Of a DNA stretch of 64,000 nucleotides, positions 40,742 to 50,025 are shown in pieces (position 1 is the first letter of the stretch; the number at the start of each line of letters is the position of its first letter). The position numbers and the translations under genes are program-made. The notes beneath the pieces were generated by a model that was given only the letters and a program-made list of their open reading frames with translations, ran no database searches and was not told where the DNA came from. This DNA is from SIAQ01 sp963767835 (GTDB lineage Bacteria; Planctomycetota; Planctomycetia; Gemmatales; Gemmataceae): contig CAVYFY010000025.1 of assembly GCA_963767835.1 (NCBI GenBank), forward strand, positions 62,001 through 126,000, given 5' to 3'.

Positions 40742-42589
40742 TCACGTCAAGTGAAACGCCGCCTTCAGTGCGGTCAGCGCCTCCTCGCCGTGGGCGCGAT
40801 CCACCACAACGCTGATGCGGATTTCGCTGGTGTTGATCATCGCGATGTTGATGCCGCGCTCCGCGAGTGCGCCGAACATGCTGCGGGCGACGCCGGTGTG
40901 GCTGCGCATGCCGATGCCGCTGACGATCAGGCGGGCGATGTCCGGGTCGGCGGCAAGCGTTGCCTTCGCATCGATCGCCTTGACTACCGCCTGCGTCACC
41001 TCGGACGCCCGTGGCAAATCCTGGATCGGCACGCTGAACGACAATTGCGATCGGCCCGGCGACGATGGATTGCCGACGATCATATCCACGACAATTCCCG
41101 TCGCGGCGACCGCGTGAAAAATCCGCGAGCAATGGCCGATCTCGTCGGCCAGGTTGAAGATGGTGATACGCCCCTGATCCATGTCAAGCGTGGCATCGCT
41201 GACGACGATATCCTCCATGCCGGCGAGTTGGGTGAGCAGATCCTGGTCGTCGGGAGAAAAGGTGTCAGGACCCTTTTTTCGCTGGAAAACGGGTCCTGAC
41301 ACCTTTTCAAGCTGGAACGCCTGATGGACAGCTCGCAGCGCCTTGACGCCGTCGGCCTTGTCCACGAGGACCGAAATCTTGATCTCGCCGGTCGTGATCA
41401 TCTTGAGGTTGACGCCGGCATCGGCGAGGGCGGCGAACATGCGCTGGGCGACGCCGGTGTGCGTGCGCATGCCGGTGCCGACGATCGAAACCTTGCTCAC
41501 GTCCTCCTCGTGGTTGACGCGGGCGCCCATTTCCTGCGCGACCGGCTCGAGCGCTTTCAACGCGGCGTAGAGTTCGATGGCGGGGACAGTGAAGCCGATC
41601 GACGCCTTGCCACCCGAGCCGACGTTCTGGGCGATCATATCGACGGCAATGTTCTTGTTGGCGATGGCGGCGAAGATCTGATGGCTCACGCCGGGACGAT
41701 CGGGCACATCGACGACGGAAACGCGGGCCTCATCCTTCATCAATGCGGCGCCACATACGACTACCGCCTGCATCCAATCCTCTTCCGGCACGATCCACGT
41801 CCCCTCGACATCGCTGAACGACGAGCGCTTTTGCAATGGCACGCCAAATTTTCGCGCGAATTCGATCGAGCGCGAGGAAAGTACATTGGCCCCGACGCTG
41901 GCGAGCTCGAGCATCTCGTCATAGCTGACCACGTCGAGCTTGCGGGCATCGGGCACGAGGCGCGGGTCGGTGGTGAAGATGCCGTCCACGTCGGTGTAGA
42001 TGTCGCAGGCAACGTCCGTGGTCCTTGGTCCTTGGTCCATGGCATTGGCCGCGACGGACGACGGACCACGGACCACGGACTCGGCCGTCGCATGCTTCAT
42101 GACCGCCGCCAGCGCCACGGCGGTGGTGTCCGATCCGCCGCGGCCGAGCGTGGTGATGTTGCCGGCTTCGTCGATGCCCTGGAAGCCGGCGACGATGACG
42201 ATGTGGCCGGTGTCGAGGGCTTCGCGCAGGCGCTGGGTGGAGATGCTTTTGATGCGGGCCTTGGTGTGGCTGGAATCGGTGACGATGCCGACCTGGGCGC
42301 CGGTGAAGCTGATCGCTTTTTCGCCGAGTTCCTGGATGGCCATCGCCAAGAGGGCGATGGAGATTTGCTCGCCGGTGGCCAGCAGCATGTCCATTTCGCG
42401 TGTGGGTGGATGCTCGCTGATTTCGCGAGCCAGGGCGATGAGTTCATCCGTGGTGTCGCCGCGGGCACTGACGACGACGATCACCTGGCTGCCGGCCTTG
42501 TGGGCGCGGATGGCCTTGCGGGCGGCGTTCATCACCCGTTCCTTGTCCGCGACGCTGGAACCGCCGAATTTCTGCACGACCAAAGCCAC
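40742..42589 (-). CDS. lysC: aspartate kinase with four ACT domains and two repeat-derived inserts
   Basis: GTG 42589 follows GGAGG by six bases and gives VALVVQKFGGSSVADKERV, the family N-terminus. The kinase domain has VVSARGDTTDEL, GRGGSDTTAVALAA and YTDVDGIFTTDPR. It phosphorylates aspartate, the first step to lysine, threonine and methionine. Two tandem ACT pairs follow (VSIVGTGMRTHTGVAQRMF and LIVSGIGMRSHTGVARSMF), so end-product control is likely. Two in-frame inserts match palindromic repeats: ESVVRGPSSVAANAMDQGPR before the YTDVDG motif, and VSGPVFQRKKGPD between the ACT pairs. Both are absent from usual family sequences. Length 615 residues, against about 400-450 for single-pair forms. 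Confidence 0.92.
   Translation of the reverse strand: MALVVQKFGGSSVADKERVMNAARKAIRAHKAGSQVIVVVSARGDTTDELIALAREISEHPPTREMDMLLATGEQISIALLAMAIQELGEKAISFTGAQVGIVTDSSHTKARIKSISTQRLREALDTGHIVIVAGFQGIDEAGNITTLGRGGSDTTAVALAAVMKHATAESVVRGPSSVAANAMDQGPRTTDVACDIYTDVDGIFTTDPRLVPDARKLDVVSYDEMLELASVGANVLSSRSIEFARKFGVPLQKRSSFSDVEGTWIVPEEDWMQAVVVCGAALMKDEARVSVVDVPDRPGVSHQIFAAIANKNIAVDMIAQNVGSGGKASIGFTVPAIELYAALKALEPVAQEMGARVNHEEDVSKVSIVGTGMRTHTGVAQRMFAALADAGVNLKMITTGEIKISVLVDKADGVKALRAVHQAFQLEKVSGPVFQRKKGPDTFSPDDQDLLTQLAGMEDIVVSDATLDMDQGRITIFNLADEIGHCSRIFHAVAATGIVVDMIVGNPSSPGRSQLSFSVPIQDLPRASEVTQAVVKAIDAKATLAADPDIARLIVSGIGMRSHTGVARSMFGALAERGINIAMINTSEIRISVVVDRAHGEEALTALKAAFHLT
41256..41308. repeat. in-frame palindrome inside lysC, between the ACT pairs
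   Basis: Arms GAAAAGGTGTCAGGACCC and its perfect complement enclose 17 bases. It is read through as part of the protein without breaking the frame. Confidence 0.85.
42014..42080. repeat. in-frame palindrome inside lysC, in the kinase domain
   Basis: GTCCGTGGTCC at one end faces GGACCACGGAC at the other, with short direct repeats of GGTCCTT and ACCACGG inside. It adds about 22 codons just before the conserved YTDVDG motif. Confidence 0.8.
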
Positions 42590-42780
42590 GATGAACCTCC
42601 TCAGGGATCGCTGCGTTTGCTGGCATGATATGAGGGCCACGGGGGCCTGACCAATTCGCGCCAGAATCTCCAGGTTCTCACGCCGATGGCGCTGCCGACA
42701 AACTGCTCTGGCATCGTGCAATTCTTTTGATTATGGATGACGCCCGGACTCGTTGGCTCGATGTGCGCGCGAGGGAGAGC

Positions 42781-43724
42781 ATGAGGCTCAGGTCAGCACT
42801 CACAAGGATGTTTGTCGTCATCGCGCTGGCCATGGCATTGGCCGGCTGTTCGCAGCAGCGTTTCAGCAGCTTGCGCGGTGACGCCGATGTCGCGGCCGAT
42901 CCGCCCAAGCCGTCGCCTGCCCTGGTCATTCCCAACGCGCCGTCCGTCGCCGCCGTCAAGCCGGATGACCAGGTTCAGCAAGCGTCGTTTGTGCAGAAGC
43001 GCGACAACGCCAATCCGCTGCCGGCCGAGTCGGCGCCGGCGATGATGGAGCGCCCCTTGAGCACTCTTTATCAGCGGGCCCAGCAGCGTTACGCCGCGAT
43101 GGACTCGTACATCTATCGCCTCAAGCGCCGCGAGGTCGTCGCCGGCAAGCCGCAGCCGGAAGAATTGATCGAAGTCCTCGTCCGAACTGAGCCGATCAGT
43201 GTGCACCTCAAATGGCTTGGCGCCGAGGGCAAGGGGCGTGAGGCGATTTACGTGAAAGGCAAATTCAAGAACCAGATGCAGATTCAGCTGGCGCCGAACG
43301 ATCTTGCGCCTTTTTGATGAAGCGCACCAGCATCGCTCCGGACGATCCGATGGTCCGCGCCAAGAGCCGATATCCGATCACGGAAACCGGTTTCGGCCCT
43401 TTGATTGCGCGGTTCGGCAAACTGGCGGCGGCGGAAAAAGGCGACACTCGCGGCGGGACGGCGAGATACCTGGGCCGCGTAGCGCGTCCGGAGTTTGCCG
43501 CGCCGGTGGAAGCGGTACATCAGGTGCTGCCGGAGGGAGCCGATCCGCTCATGCCAAAGGGAGGCCAGCGCTGGTGGTTTTTCGATGCCGAGAGCGGGTT
43601 GCCGGTGCTCGTGATCGGGCACGATGCCAGCGGCGAGGTCGAATATTACTGCCATGATCACATCATTGGCCCAGCCCATCTCGACGACGACGATTTCAAT
43701 CCGGACCGCATGGGGAAGAAGTAA
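42781..43724 (+). CDS. DUF1571 lipoprotein (one frameshift in a T run)
   Basis: ATG 42781 has GGAG upstream. The N-terminus is a lipoprotein signal (VVIALAMALAGC). A Pro-rich linker is followed by the DUF1571 domain: LYQRAQQRYAAMDSYIYRLK, EPISVHLKWLGAEGKGREAI and, in the next frame, RAKSRYPITETGFGPLIARF and GSGE-type strands to GHDASGEVEYYCHDHI. The first frame stops at TGA right after a T5 run (43311-43315); one more T gives APFLMKRTSIAPDD and restores the family sequence. The family is widespread in planctomycetes with unknown function. Some members resemble outer-membrane lipoprotein carriers. Confidence 0.8.
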
Positions 43725-43756
43725 ATCGCACGCCGGCCAACGACCACTTTCAAGCG

Positions 43757-44148
43757 CTACTTGTCCTTCTTCTCCCGCTTCCCCGCGATGTCGAACTCCT
43801 GCTTCTTGCCCCCGAATTCCGACGCGCCTTTCCCTTTAAGCTTGTCCCCGGTGATCGTGAGCTTGTAATCGATGGGGATCTTGTTTTCCATAATCATCCG
43901 CACCGCCGAGAAGGTCAGGTCGCCGTCCTTCAGTTTCACGTCCTTGAGCTTCATCTCCTTCTGGTCCGGCCAGCTCATCGTCCCGGCGAGCTTGTCCCCG
44001 TCCTTCTTGATCGTCAGTGTGGACATCCGCTTCTGGCCGCCGATCTCGTACTCACACTTCCACGTCCCGACCGGGTCTGCCTTCTCGCCCTGCGCCCCGC
44101 AAGGCCGCTGAGCCCCAGTACCAACGCCGCCCAGAGGATCGCCTTCAT
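43757..44148 (-). CDS. small secreted hypothetical protein (one frameshift)
   Basis: ATG 44148 follows GGAGG and opens a signal peptide (MKAILWAALVLGLSGLAG). One missing base in the C4 run at 44095-44098 (G run in the mRNA) puts the rest in another frame, which reads AQGEKADPVGTWKCEYEIGG and then MSTLTIKKDGDKLAGTMSWP to GKREKKDK. The mature part is a small beta-rich Lys-rich protein of about 110 residues resembling lipocalin-like secreted proteins (VGTWKCEYEIGGQKR). Function unknown. Confidence 0.7.
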
Positions 44149-44388
44149 GTTTGCCTCCAAGAAGTAGTGGGCGAAGAGCCGTCCGACACGGACCGCCTCC
44201 AGCCGCTGATTACGATTCTAGGGAAGCCGCGCCCACCGGTGCAGGATGGCGCTGCCAAATTCCTCCTTCCGGCCGAACGCACCAGTTCACCCGCCGGGGC
44301 CGGCATCCCGGCATCCCGGCATCCAATTACATTTGACACCGCCGCCGCCGTTGTGCGAGAATGCCCGCCTCGATCCGGAGGGCCGACG

Positions 44389-44778
44389 ATGAAGAAAAAA
44401 TGGTGGATCATCGGGCTCGCAACGCAGGCCATTGCCGGCGGTTTTGCGGTTGTCATCCCGATGCTGCAACCGCCGCGGCCCGGCGTGACGAAGGCGAATT
44501 TTAACCGGATCGAGCTCGGCATGGCATATGCCGACGTCGAAGCGAAATTGGGTAAAGGCAGCTGGCGGTTTACCAGGACAAGTCGTGGGTACCACGAGGG
44601 GTATTCGTGGAGCGCCGACGACGGGGCGGGAGCTCACATATGGTTTTGCGGCGGCAAGGTCGAGGACAAGCGATGGCACGAATCCACCGAAAGTGTGACC
44701 GACACGCTCCGCCGGTGGCTTTGTCTGCCGCGAGGGGAGGTAGGTTTTCAAGGCACCCAAACGTTGAAAGGCCCGTAA
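44389..44778 (+). CDS. small membrane-anchored protein, BamE/SmpA-like, paralogue 1
   Basis: 129 residues starting MKKKWWIIGLATQAIAGG, a basic N-terminus plus membrane anchor. A conserved proline-rich spacer (PMLQPPRPGVTKANF) leads to NRIELGMAYADVEAKLGKG, reminiscent of the SmpA/OmlA (BamE) motif in which a small domain senses or binds partners. The C-terminus is RWHESTESVTDTLRRW. The gene is followed by a near copy (44819-45163) with the same ribosome site region GGAGGGCCGACG, so the pair arose by tandem duplication. Function is unknown. Confidence 0.7.
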   Translation: MKKKWWIIGLATQAIAGGFAVVIPMLQPPRPGVTKANFNRIELGMAYADVEAKLGKGSWRFTRTSRGYHEGYSWSADDGAGAHIWFCGGKVEDKRWHESTESVTDTLRRWLCLPRGEVGFQGTQTLKGP

Positions 44779-44818
44779 GTTGGGTAACTACCCATTGCGT
44801 CGTTCCGGAGGGCCGACG

Positions 44819-45163
44819 ATGAAGAAAAAATGGTGGATTATCGGATTCGCAACGCTGGCCATCGCCGGCGGACTCGCGGTTGCCATCCCGATGCTGCAAC
44901 CGCCGCGACCCGACGTCACGAAGGCGAATTTTGATCGGATCGAAGATGGGATGACTGAACAAGATATCGAGGCGATCTCGGGACCCTCCAGAGGCATATG
45001 GAAGGCATTCCAGGATCCGTCGTGTAGACAGCAATCCGATTGTTGGGAGAGGGACGACGGAGCTGCGGCATACGTTGATTTCTTTGACGGCCGCGTTAGC
45101 TACAAACGCTGGACCGAATCCACCGAAACCATCACCGACAAGCTCCGCCGTTGGCTCTCGTAG
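44819..45163 (+). CDS. small membrane-anchored protein, BamE/SmpA-like, paralogue 2
   Basis: 114 residues, starting MKKKWWIIGFATLAIAGG as in paralogue 1. It differs most in the middle (EQDIEAISGPSRGIWKAFQD; SCRQQSDCWERDDGAA) and ends ETITDKLRRWLS. The two genes share the spacer before the ATG and the first 50 codons nearly exactly. The cysteines here (two close together) are missing in paralogue 1, so the pair may have diverged in the exposed part. Confidence 0.7.
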   Translation: MKKKWWIIGFATLAIAGGLAVAIPMLQPPRPDVTKANFDRIEDGMTEQDIEAISGPSRGIWKAFQDPSCRQQSDCWERDDGAAAYVDFFDGRVSYKRWTESTETITDKLRRWLS

Positions 45164-45262
45164 CCCCAAAAATAGATCTCTCCGCATTTTCCAGTTGCAT
45201 CTTTGCCGCCAAGCCTCACAATAAAGTCAGACTGATCCCACCGCTATTTTGGAAGTCCCACC

Positions 45263-46846
45263 ATGACGCGCACCTTTGCTTGCCTGTTGGCGCTCGTATT
45301 CTCCGCCGGCGCCGCCTTCGCACAACCGAAGAAGGACGACGAGAAGAAGTCGGACGCGGAGAAATTGCCGCACACCAAGCTGGGGCCGGCGAAGCTAATT
45401 CCGAATCTTTGCGTGCTCAAATATCGCGTCAGCACCGCGTCGCCGGAGGCCCAGGCCCATTTCGATCAGGGGCTCGGCTACTATTATTCCTACGTCTGGA
45501 TGGAAGCGGCCCGCTCCTTCGAGACCGCGGCCACGATCGATCCCAATTGCGCTCTCGCCTGGTGGGGCTTGAGCAAGGCATGCGAGAAATGGGGCAAGGC
45601 GCCGCACGCCCCGCCGCTCAAGAAAGCCCAGGAATTGATGGCAAACGCCAACGAACGCGAACAACGCCTCATCAAGGCCCGGCTGCAAGAGAAGGGCATG
45701 CTCGACGGCGTCAAATCCGTGGATGGCCGAAAGGACGCCGCCAAGACGCTCGACGAATTGCTGACGCTCTATGACGATGATGAGGAGGGCTGGTTCGCCC
45801 GCTCGCAGATTGCCGACGGGCCCAACGCTTCGGTGCCGTTCTTCAAGGCGCTGCTCAAGATCAATCCGCTCCATCCGGGGGCCAATCACGAGCTGATCCA
45901 TCACTACGAGAATATCCGTAGGCCGGCGCTCGGTTGGCCGAACGCCGAGGGCTTCGTGCAATCCTCGCCCGGCATCCCCCACGCCAATCACATGCAAGCC
46001 CACCTCGCCACGCGCATCGGCAAATGGGACAAGACCACCGACCGCTCCGCCAAGGCCATCGAACTTGAGGAAGCGTACCACAAGCTGATGAAAGTCGCTC
46101 CGAACGACGATCACCAGTTCTCCCATCATCTCGAAACTCTGATGCAAGGGTTGATCCACGATGGCCGATTCAAGGAAGCTGAAGTCATCAAGACGAAGTG
46201 TGAGAAGCTCAAATACACGCAGCGCAATCACTGGTTCCGGCTGGCGCTGGCCGAGCGCGATTGGGACGCCGCACTCAAGCAAGCCAACGCCAACACCAAG
46301 GACAAGAACACGACTAGCTACATGCGGGCCCTGGTTTATCTCGCCAAGGGGGACCTGGAGCGGGCCAAGCCGGAGGTCAACGTCTTGCAGGAAGCGTATC
46401 AGACGGGCCGCTCGAACAAGGAGCTGGAGCTGCGGCTCTGGATGACGCAGGGCTTGCTGCAATGCGCGACCGGGGAAGCGGACGGCGGCCTGAAGCTGCT
46501 GGCGAAGACGGTCGAGAAAACCAAGGACGATTACAACAAGCACGCCTGGGGCCACGGCGCCTATTACATGGAATACTGGGGCATCGGCGCGCTGCGGGCG
46601 AATCGGCTCGCGGATGCGGAAGAAGCGTTCCAGGAAGCGCTGGCCCACGACGCCGGTTCAGTGCGCGGCGCCCTGGGCATGATGGTCGTCTGCGAACGCC
46701 AGGGCCGCACGGAGGAGATGAACCGGTTCGCGGAGCTGGCCCAGCGCTGCTGGCGCCGGGCCGACGGCGGCTTGATCCAGGCGGAGCTCGAATATCTGCG
46801 CGGGCAGGGAAACGGGCCGAGCGCACCAATTGGCGTCAAGAACTGA
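45263..46846 (+). CDS. secreted tetratricopeptide-repeat protein
   Basis: 527 residues with a signal peptide (FACLLALVFSAGAAFA). Then Lys/Glu-rich linker and many helical repeats: AQAHFDQGLGYYYSYVWMEA, NCALAWWGLSKACEKWG, EAYHKLMKVAPNDDHQFSHH, HAWGHGAYYMEYWGIGALRA and others. These are TPR-like helix pairs that bind other proteins. Related proteins are often found in bacteria as periplasmic scaffolds. No enzymatic motif is visible. Start at ATG 45263. Confidence 0.85.
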   Translation: MTRTFACLLALVFSAGAAFAQPKKDDEKKSDAEKLPHTKLGPAKLIPNLCVLKYRVSTASPEAQAHFDQGLGYYYSYVWMEAARSFETAATIDPNCALAWWGLSKACEKWGKAPHAPPLKKAQELMANANEREQRLIKARLQEKGMLDGVKSVDGRKDAAKTLDELLTLYDDDEEGWFARSQIADGPNASVPFFKALLKINPLHPGANHELIHHYENIRRPALGWPNAEGFVQSSPGIPHANHMQAHLATRIGKWDKTTDRSAKAIELEEAYHKLMKVAPNDDHQFSHHLETLMQGLIHDGRFKEAEVIKTKCEKLKYTQRNHWFRLALAERDWDAALKQANANTKDKNTTSYMRALVYLAKGDLERAKPEVNVLQEAYQTGRSNKELELRLWMTQGLLQCATGEADGGLKLLAKTVEKTKDDYNKHAWGHGAYYMEYWGIGALRANRLADAEEAFQEALAHDAGSVRGALGMMVVCERQGRTEEMNRFAELAQRCWRRADGGLIQAELEYLRGQGNGPSAPIGVKN

Positions 46847-46935
46847 TTGCCGCTCGTTTGCGGTTCGCACACAGAATCGCGCGTTTGCGTGTGATACTGG
46901 GGCTGCAAGCTAGCGAGCAATCGGAGAACGTGGAC

Positions 46936-47231
46936 ATGACACGCCGCCGTGAAGCAAAGCACGTTGAACGCGCTGTTCGTAAGATTCCCGTCGATGCAAT
47001 TGAACGGGATATTCTCGCCTTCGAGGCGGAAATAGAGGGATTGTGGTGCCTCGTCGAGAACGAGCTATCGTTCGTGACAGCGTCCGGCGCGTACCCGAGA
47101 CGGCCTTAGATGACGAGTTGGCATGCGCACAAGTCGTTCGCTGGGTCGCAGCGCATCCCGAACGAATTCACGATACCCGCGGTGCCGCTGTATTGTTTGT
47201 TCGCAAGAAACTGAATTGGAGCCAACCATGA
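46936..47231 (+). CDS. small hypothetical protein, probably frameshifted
   Basis: The first frame from ATG 46936 reads MTRRREAKHVERAVRKIPVD and stops at 47109. A second frame (from about 47043) reads PRRERAIVRDSVRRVPETAL, then DDELACAQVVRWVAAHPERI, and its TGA overlaps the ATG of the next gene (ATGA), a sign of coupling that supports it. Joined, they make one small basic protein. The family is not recognised. Confidence 0.45.
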
Positions 47232-47779
47232 CACGCCTCCTCGCGATTTTCGCCGTTCTTGCCTGCATCTCCATCGCCGCTGCCGATCCGTGCAAATCGG
47301 GGCCGCAACCTAACCAGCGGCCGGGCCCGTATTCCTCCCTCGTTTGCGTCGGCAAGGAACGCGGCACGCAGCATTGCTACGTCTGCGAATCGGCCGATCG
47401 GCCCATCGTCATCGTCTTCGCCCGCACCCTGAGCGATCCGCTGGGCAAGCTCGTCAAACAGCTCGACGGGGCGGTCAAGGAGCACAAGGCCGCCGAACTG
47501 CGGTCCTGGGTCACGTTCCTGGCCAACGATCAAACCAAGCTCGATCCGCTCGTCGTCAAGTGGGCCCAGGCGCATGCCATCGGCTTGCCGTGCGGCGTCT
47601 TCGAGGACACGGTCGGCCCGCCCGCGTATCTGCTGGCGAAGGAAGCTGACGTGACCGTGCTGCTGTCGGTCAACCGGAAAGTGGTCGCGAATTTCGCGTT
47701 CCGCGCGGGCGAATTGAACGACGCGGCGATTGCGGACATTGTCAAAACGATTCCCAAGATTGTCGGGGCGAAGAGGTGA
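47228..47779 (+). CDS. secreted thioredoxin-like-fold protein
   Basis: 183 residues with a signal peptide (MTRLLAIFAVLACISIAAA). The mature part has several cysteines (DPCKSGPQPN, SLVCVGKE, HCYVCESADRPIVIVFAR) and then a pattern that resembles thioredoxin-like domains (PIVIVFARTLSDPLGKLVKQ ... TVLLSVNRKVVANFAFRAGE). No canonical CxxC redox site is placed at the helix start, though CYVC comes just before the first strand. It overlaps the small upstream gene by four bases. The function is not known. Confidence 0.7.
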   Translation: MTRLLAIFAVLACISIAAADPCKSGPQPNQRPGPYSSLVCVGKERGTQHCYVCESADRPIVIVFARTLSDPLGKLVKQLDGAVKEHKAAELRSWVTFLANDQTKLDPLVVKWAQAHAIGLPCGVFEDTVGPPAYLLAKEADVTVLLSVNRKVVANFAFRAGELNDAAIADIVKTIPKIVGAKR

Positions 47780-47784
47780 CAGTT

Positions 47785-47883
47785 CCCCTCTCCCTCCGGG
47801 AGAGGGGCAGGGGTGAGGGTGAATTTCGCGGGTTTCTTGGGTTCTGCCCTCACCCCCGGCCCCTCTCCCGGAGGGAGAGGGGG
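47785..47883. repeat. GC-rich palindromic repeat
   Basis: CCCCTCTCCCTCCGGGAGAG and CTCTCCCGGAGGGAGAGGGG face each other across about 55 bases that contain CACCCC/GGGGTG half sites. It separates the thioredoxin-like gene from the rhamnulokinase gene. Related GC-rich pieces lie at 36676-36735 and, in frame, in gyrB. Confidence 0.85.
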
Positions 47884-47888
47884 GTCTC

Positions 47889-49361
47889 ATGTCCACCACA
47901 AAAATCCTCGCCCTTGACCTCGGCGCCGAATCGGGCCGCGGGTTGATAGGGTCGTTTGACGGCGATCGGCTCGGCCTGGAAGTCGTGCATCGCTTTGCCA
48001 ACGGCGGCGTTGCCACGCTCGACACGCTGCACTGGGACGTGCTTGGGCTTTGGCGCGAGATGCTCGCCACCTTGCGAAAGGCGGAATCGGAGCATGGGCC
48101 GCTGGCGTCGGTCGGCGTCGATACCTGGGGCGTGGATTTCGCGCTGTTGGGCCGCGATGGCACGCTGCTCGGCAATCCGCGCCATTATCGCGATCCGCAC
48201 ACCGAGTCGATCATGGACGACGCGTTCGCCAAGGTGCCGCGCGCCGACATCTTTCGCCGCACCGGCATCCAGTTCATGCGCTTCAACACGCTGTTTCAAC
48301 TTTTGGCCTTGATGCGCGACCGCTCGCAAATCCTCGACATCGCCGAGACGATGCTATTCATTCCCGATCTTTTTCATTACTGGATGACCGGCATCAAGGT
48401 CAACGAATACACCGATGCCTCCACGAGCCAAATGATCGATCCGGCGAGCCGAGCCTGGGCCCGCGAATTGATCCGCGCCTTCGGCATCCCCGAACGCATC
48501 CTCGGCTCACTGGTTCAGCCCGGCACCGTGCTCGGACCGTTGCGTCCAGCCGTCGCGTCAAGCGCCGGTGTGGCGTCGATTCCGGTGATCGCGCCGGCGA
48601 CGCATGACACCGCCGCCGCCGTTGCCGCCGTGCCCGCGCAAGGCGAATCGTGGGCGTACATCAGCTCCGGCACCTGGTCGTTGATGGGGATCGAGACGAA
48701 GACGCCGCTGACCGATGAGCGTGCCTTGCAGGTCAACTTCACCAATGAAGGGGGCGTCGGCGGCACGATTCGCCTCTTGAAAAACATCATGGGGCTTTGG
48801 CTCGTGCAGGAATGCCGGCGGGCCTGGGAGCGAGCCGGCGTAACCTATGATTACGCCGCGCTGATGAAGATGGCGGAGTCGGCCGAGCCGTTCGCGAGCA
48901 TCATCAATCCGGATGACGCGTCGTTCATCCTGCCGGCGAGCATGCCGGCGGCGATCGCGGATTTTTGCCGCAAGACCGGGCAAGCGGCGCCGATCGAGCC
49001 AGGTGATGTGACGCGCTGCGCGCTCGAGAGCCTGGCGCTGCGCTATCGCTGGGTGCTGGAACGGCTCGAGGAATTGGCGGGAAAGAAATTGGACACGATC
49101 CACATCGTCGGCGGCGGGTGCCAAAATACCCTCCTGTGCCAACTCGCCGCGGACGCCTGCAATCGCCCTGTCATCGCCGGCCCGGTCGAAGCCACCGCGA
49201 TCGGCAACTTCCTTGTGCAGGCGCTCGGCCTGGGTCTGATCGGCTCACTCGCCCAAGGCCGGGACGTGGTGCGGCGCTCCTTCGAGGTGCGGGCTTATGA
49301 GCCGCAGCATCATGAACGATGGGAGGAGCCGTACCGGCGATTTCTGGGGATGATCGGCTGA
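47889..49361 (+). CDS. rhaB: rhamnulokinase
   Basis: 490-residue FGGY-family sugar kinase. The N-terminal phosphate site is LALDLGAESGRGLIG, with the catalytic region GVDTWGVDFALLG. The rhamnulokinase-specific strings are IFRRTGIQFMRFNTLFQL and FHYWMTGIKVNEYTDAST; the C-terminal domain has YISSGTWSLMGIE and IVGGGCQNTLLCQLAADACN. It phosphorylates L-rhamnulose. No rhaA or rhaD is in the window, so the other steps are elsewhere. The start ATG at 47889 falls right behind the palindromic repeat, which supplies its ribosome site (GGGAGAGG). Confidence 0.93.
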   Translation: MSTTKILALDLGAESGRGLIGSFDGDRLGLEVVHRFANGGVATLDTLHWDVLGLWREMLATLRKAESEHGPLASVGVDTWGVDFALLGRDGTLLGNPRHYRDPHTESIMDDAFAKVPRADIFRRTGIQFMRFNTLFQLLALMRDRSQILDIAETMLFIPDLFHYWMTGIKVNEYTDASTSQMIDPASRAWARELIRAFGIPERILGSLVQPGTVLGPLRPAVASSAGVASIPVIAPATHDTAAAVAAVPAQGESWAYISSGTWSLMGIETKTPLTDERALQVNFTNEGGVGGTIRLLKNIMGLWLVQECRRAWERAGVTYDYAALMKMAESAEPFASIINPDDASFILPASMPAAIADFCRKTGQAAPIEPGDVTRCALESLALRYRWVLERLEELAGKKLDTIHIVGGGCQNTLLCQLAADACNRPVIAGPVEATAIGNFLVQALGLGLIGSLAQGRDVVRRSFEVRAYEPQHHERWEEPYRRFLGMIG

Positions 49362-49382
49362 GCGGAAAGGCATTCCGAATCG

Positions 49383-49756
49383 TCACCGTGAGCGCGGCTC
49401 CCATAACTCGAATCGGTTTCCCTCCGGGTCGGTCGCCCAGCCGAACCGGCCAAGGTCGCCGTAGTCTTCGACTCGGTCGTCTACCGGCGCCCGGCAGCGC
49501 GGAGTTGCGCCAGCATGGCGTCGAGGTTCCGGACGCGATAATTGACCATGAACGGCGCCGGGCCCGAACCGAAGTAGGTAGTGTCCGCAGGGAACGCAGA
49601 CCAAACCGCCTGCTCTCCAGCCGCGGCAGACGTAAAAGCCCCGTAGGTCTGCTCCGGTTGGACGGGCACGCCCAAGTGTTCGCGATACCAGGCGGCGAGC
49701 GCCTTGGGATCGCGTGCTTTGATGAATACGCCGCCGATTCCAACAACCTGTTCCAT
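49383..49756 (-). CDS. VOC-family protein (one frameshift)
   Basis: Starts MEQVVGIGGVFIKARDPKAL at ATG 49756. The first module ends TTYFGSGPAPFMVNYRVRNL and the frame stops after LRAAGRR; with one more G in the run at 49490-49492 it continues APVDDRVEDYGDLGRFGWAT and DPEGNRFELWEP, the family C-terminal module. The total is about 124 residues, usual for a small VOC protein. The substrate is unknown. It converges on rhaB. Confidence 0.75.
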
Positions 49757-50025
49757 GCGATCCCCTTTTCCTCACGCCGCCGAACCAGCGATTCTACAGT
49801 TTCATCAGTATGGCGGTCTTTGGCTATGACCAATGAGCCCACCGCAGCCGTTGGGTGGTTAGGCTAACATACGCCGAGCGACTTGTCAAACATCGCGCGA
49901 TTTTCAAGGCGAACTGAAACAGGCGTCCATGGGTGCGCGGTGCTTGGGCAATTCCATTGGCTGCCAGGGCGATCTCGGACGATTTGCGCGTGGCTTGCGG
50001 CATTTGGCCAGGTCGGCATGAACTT

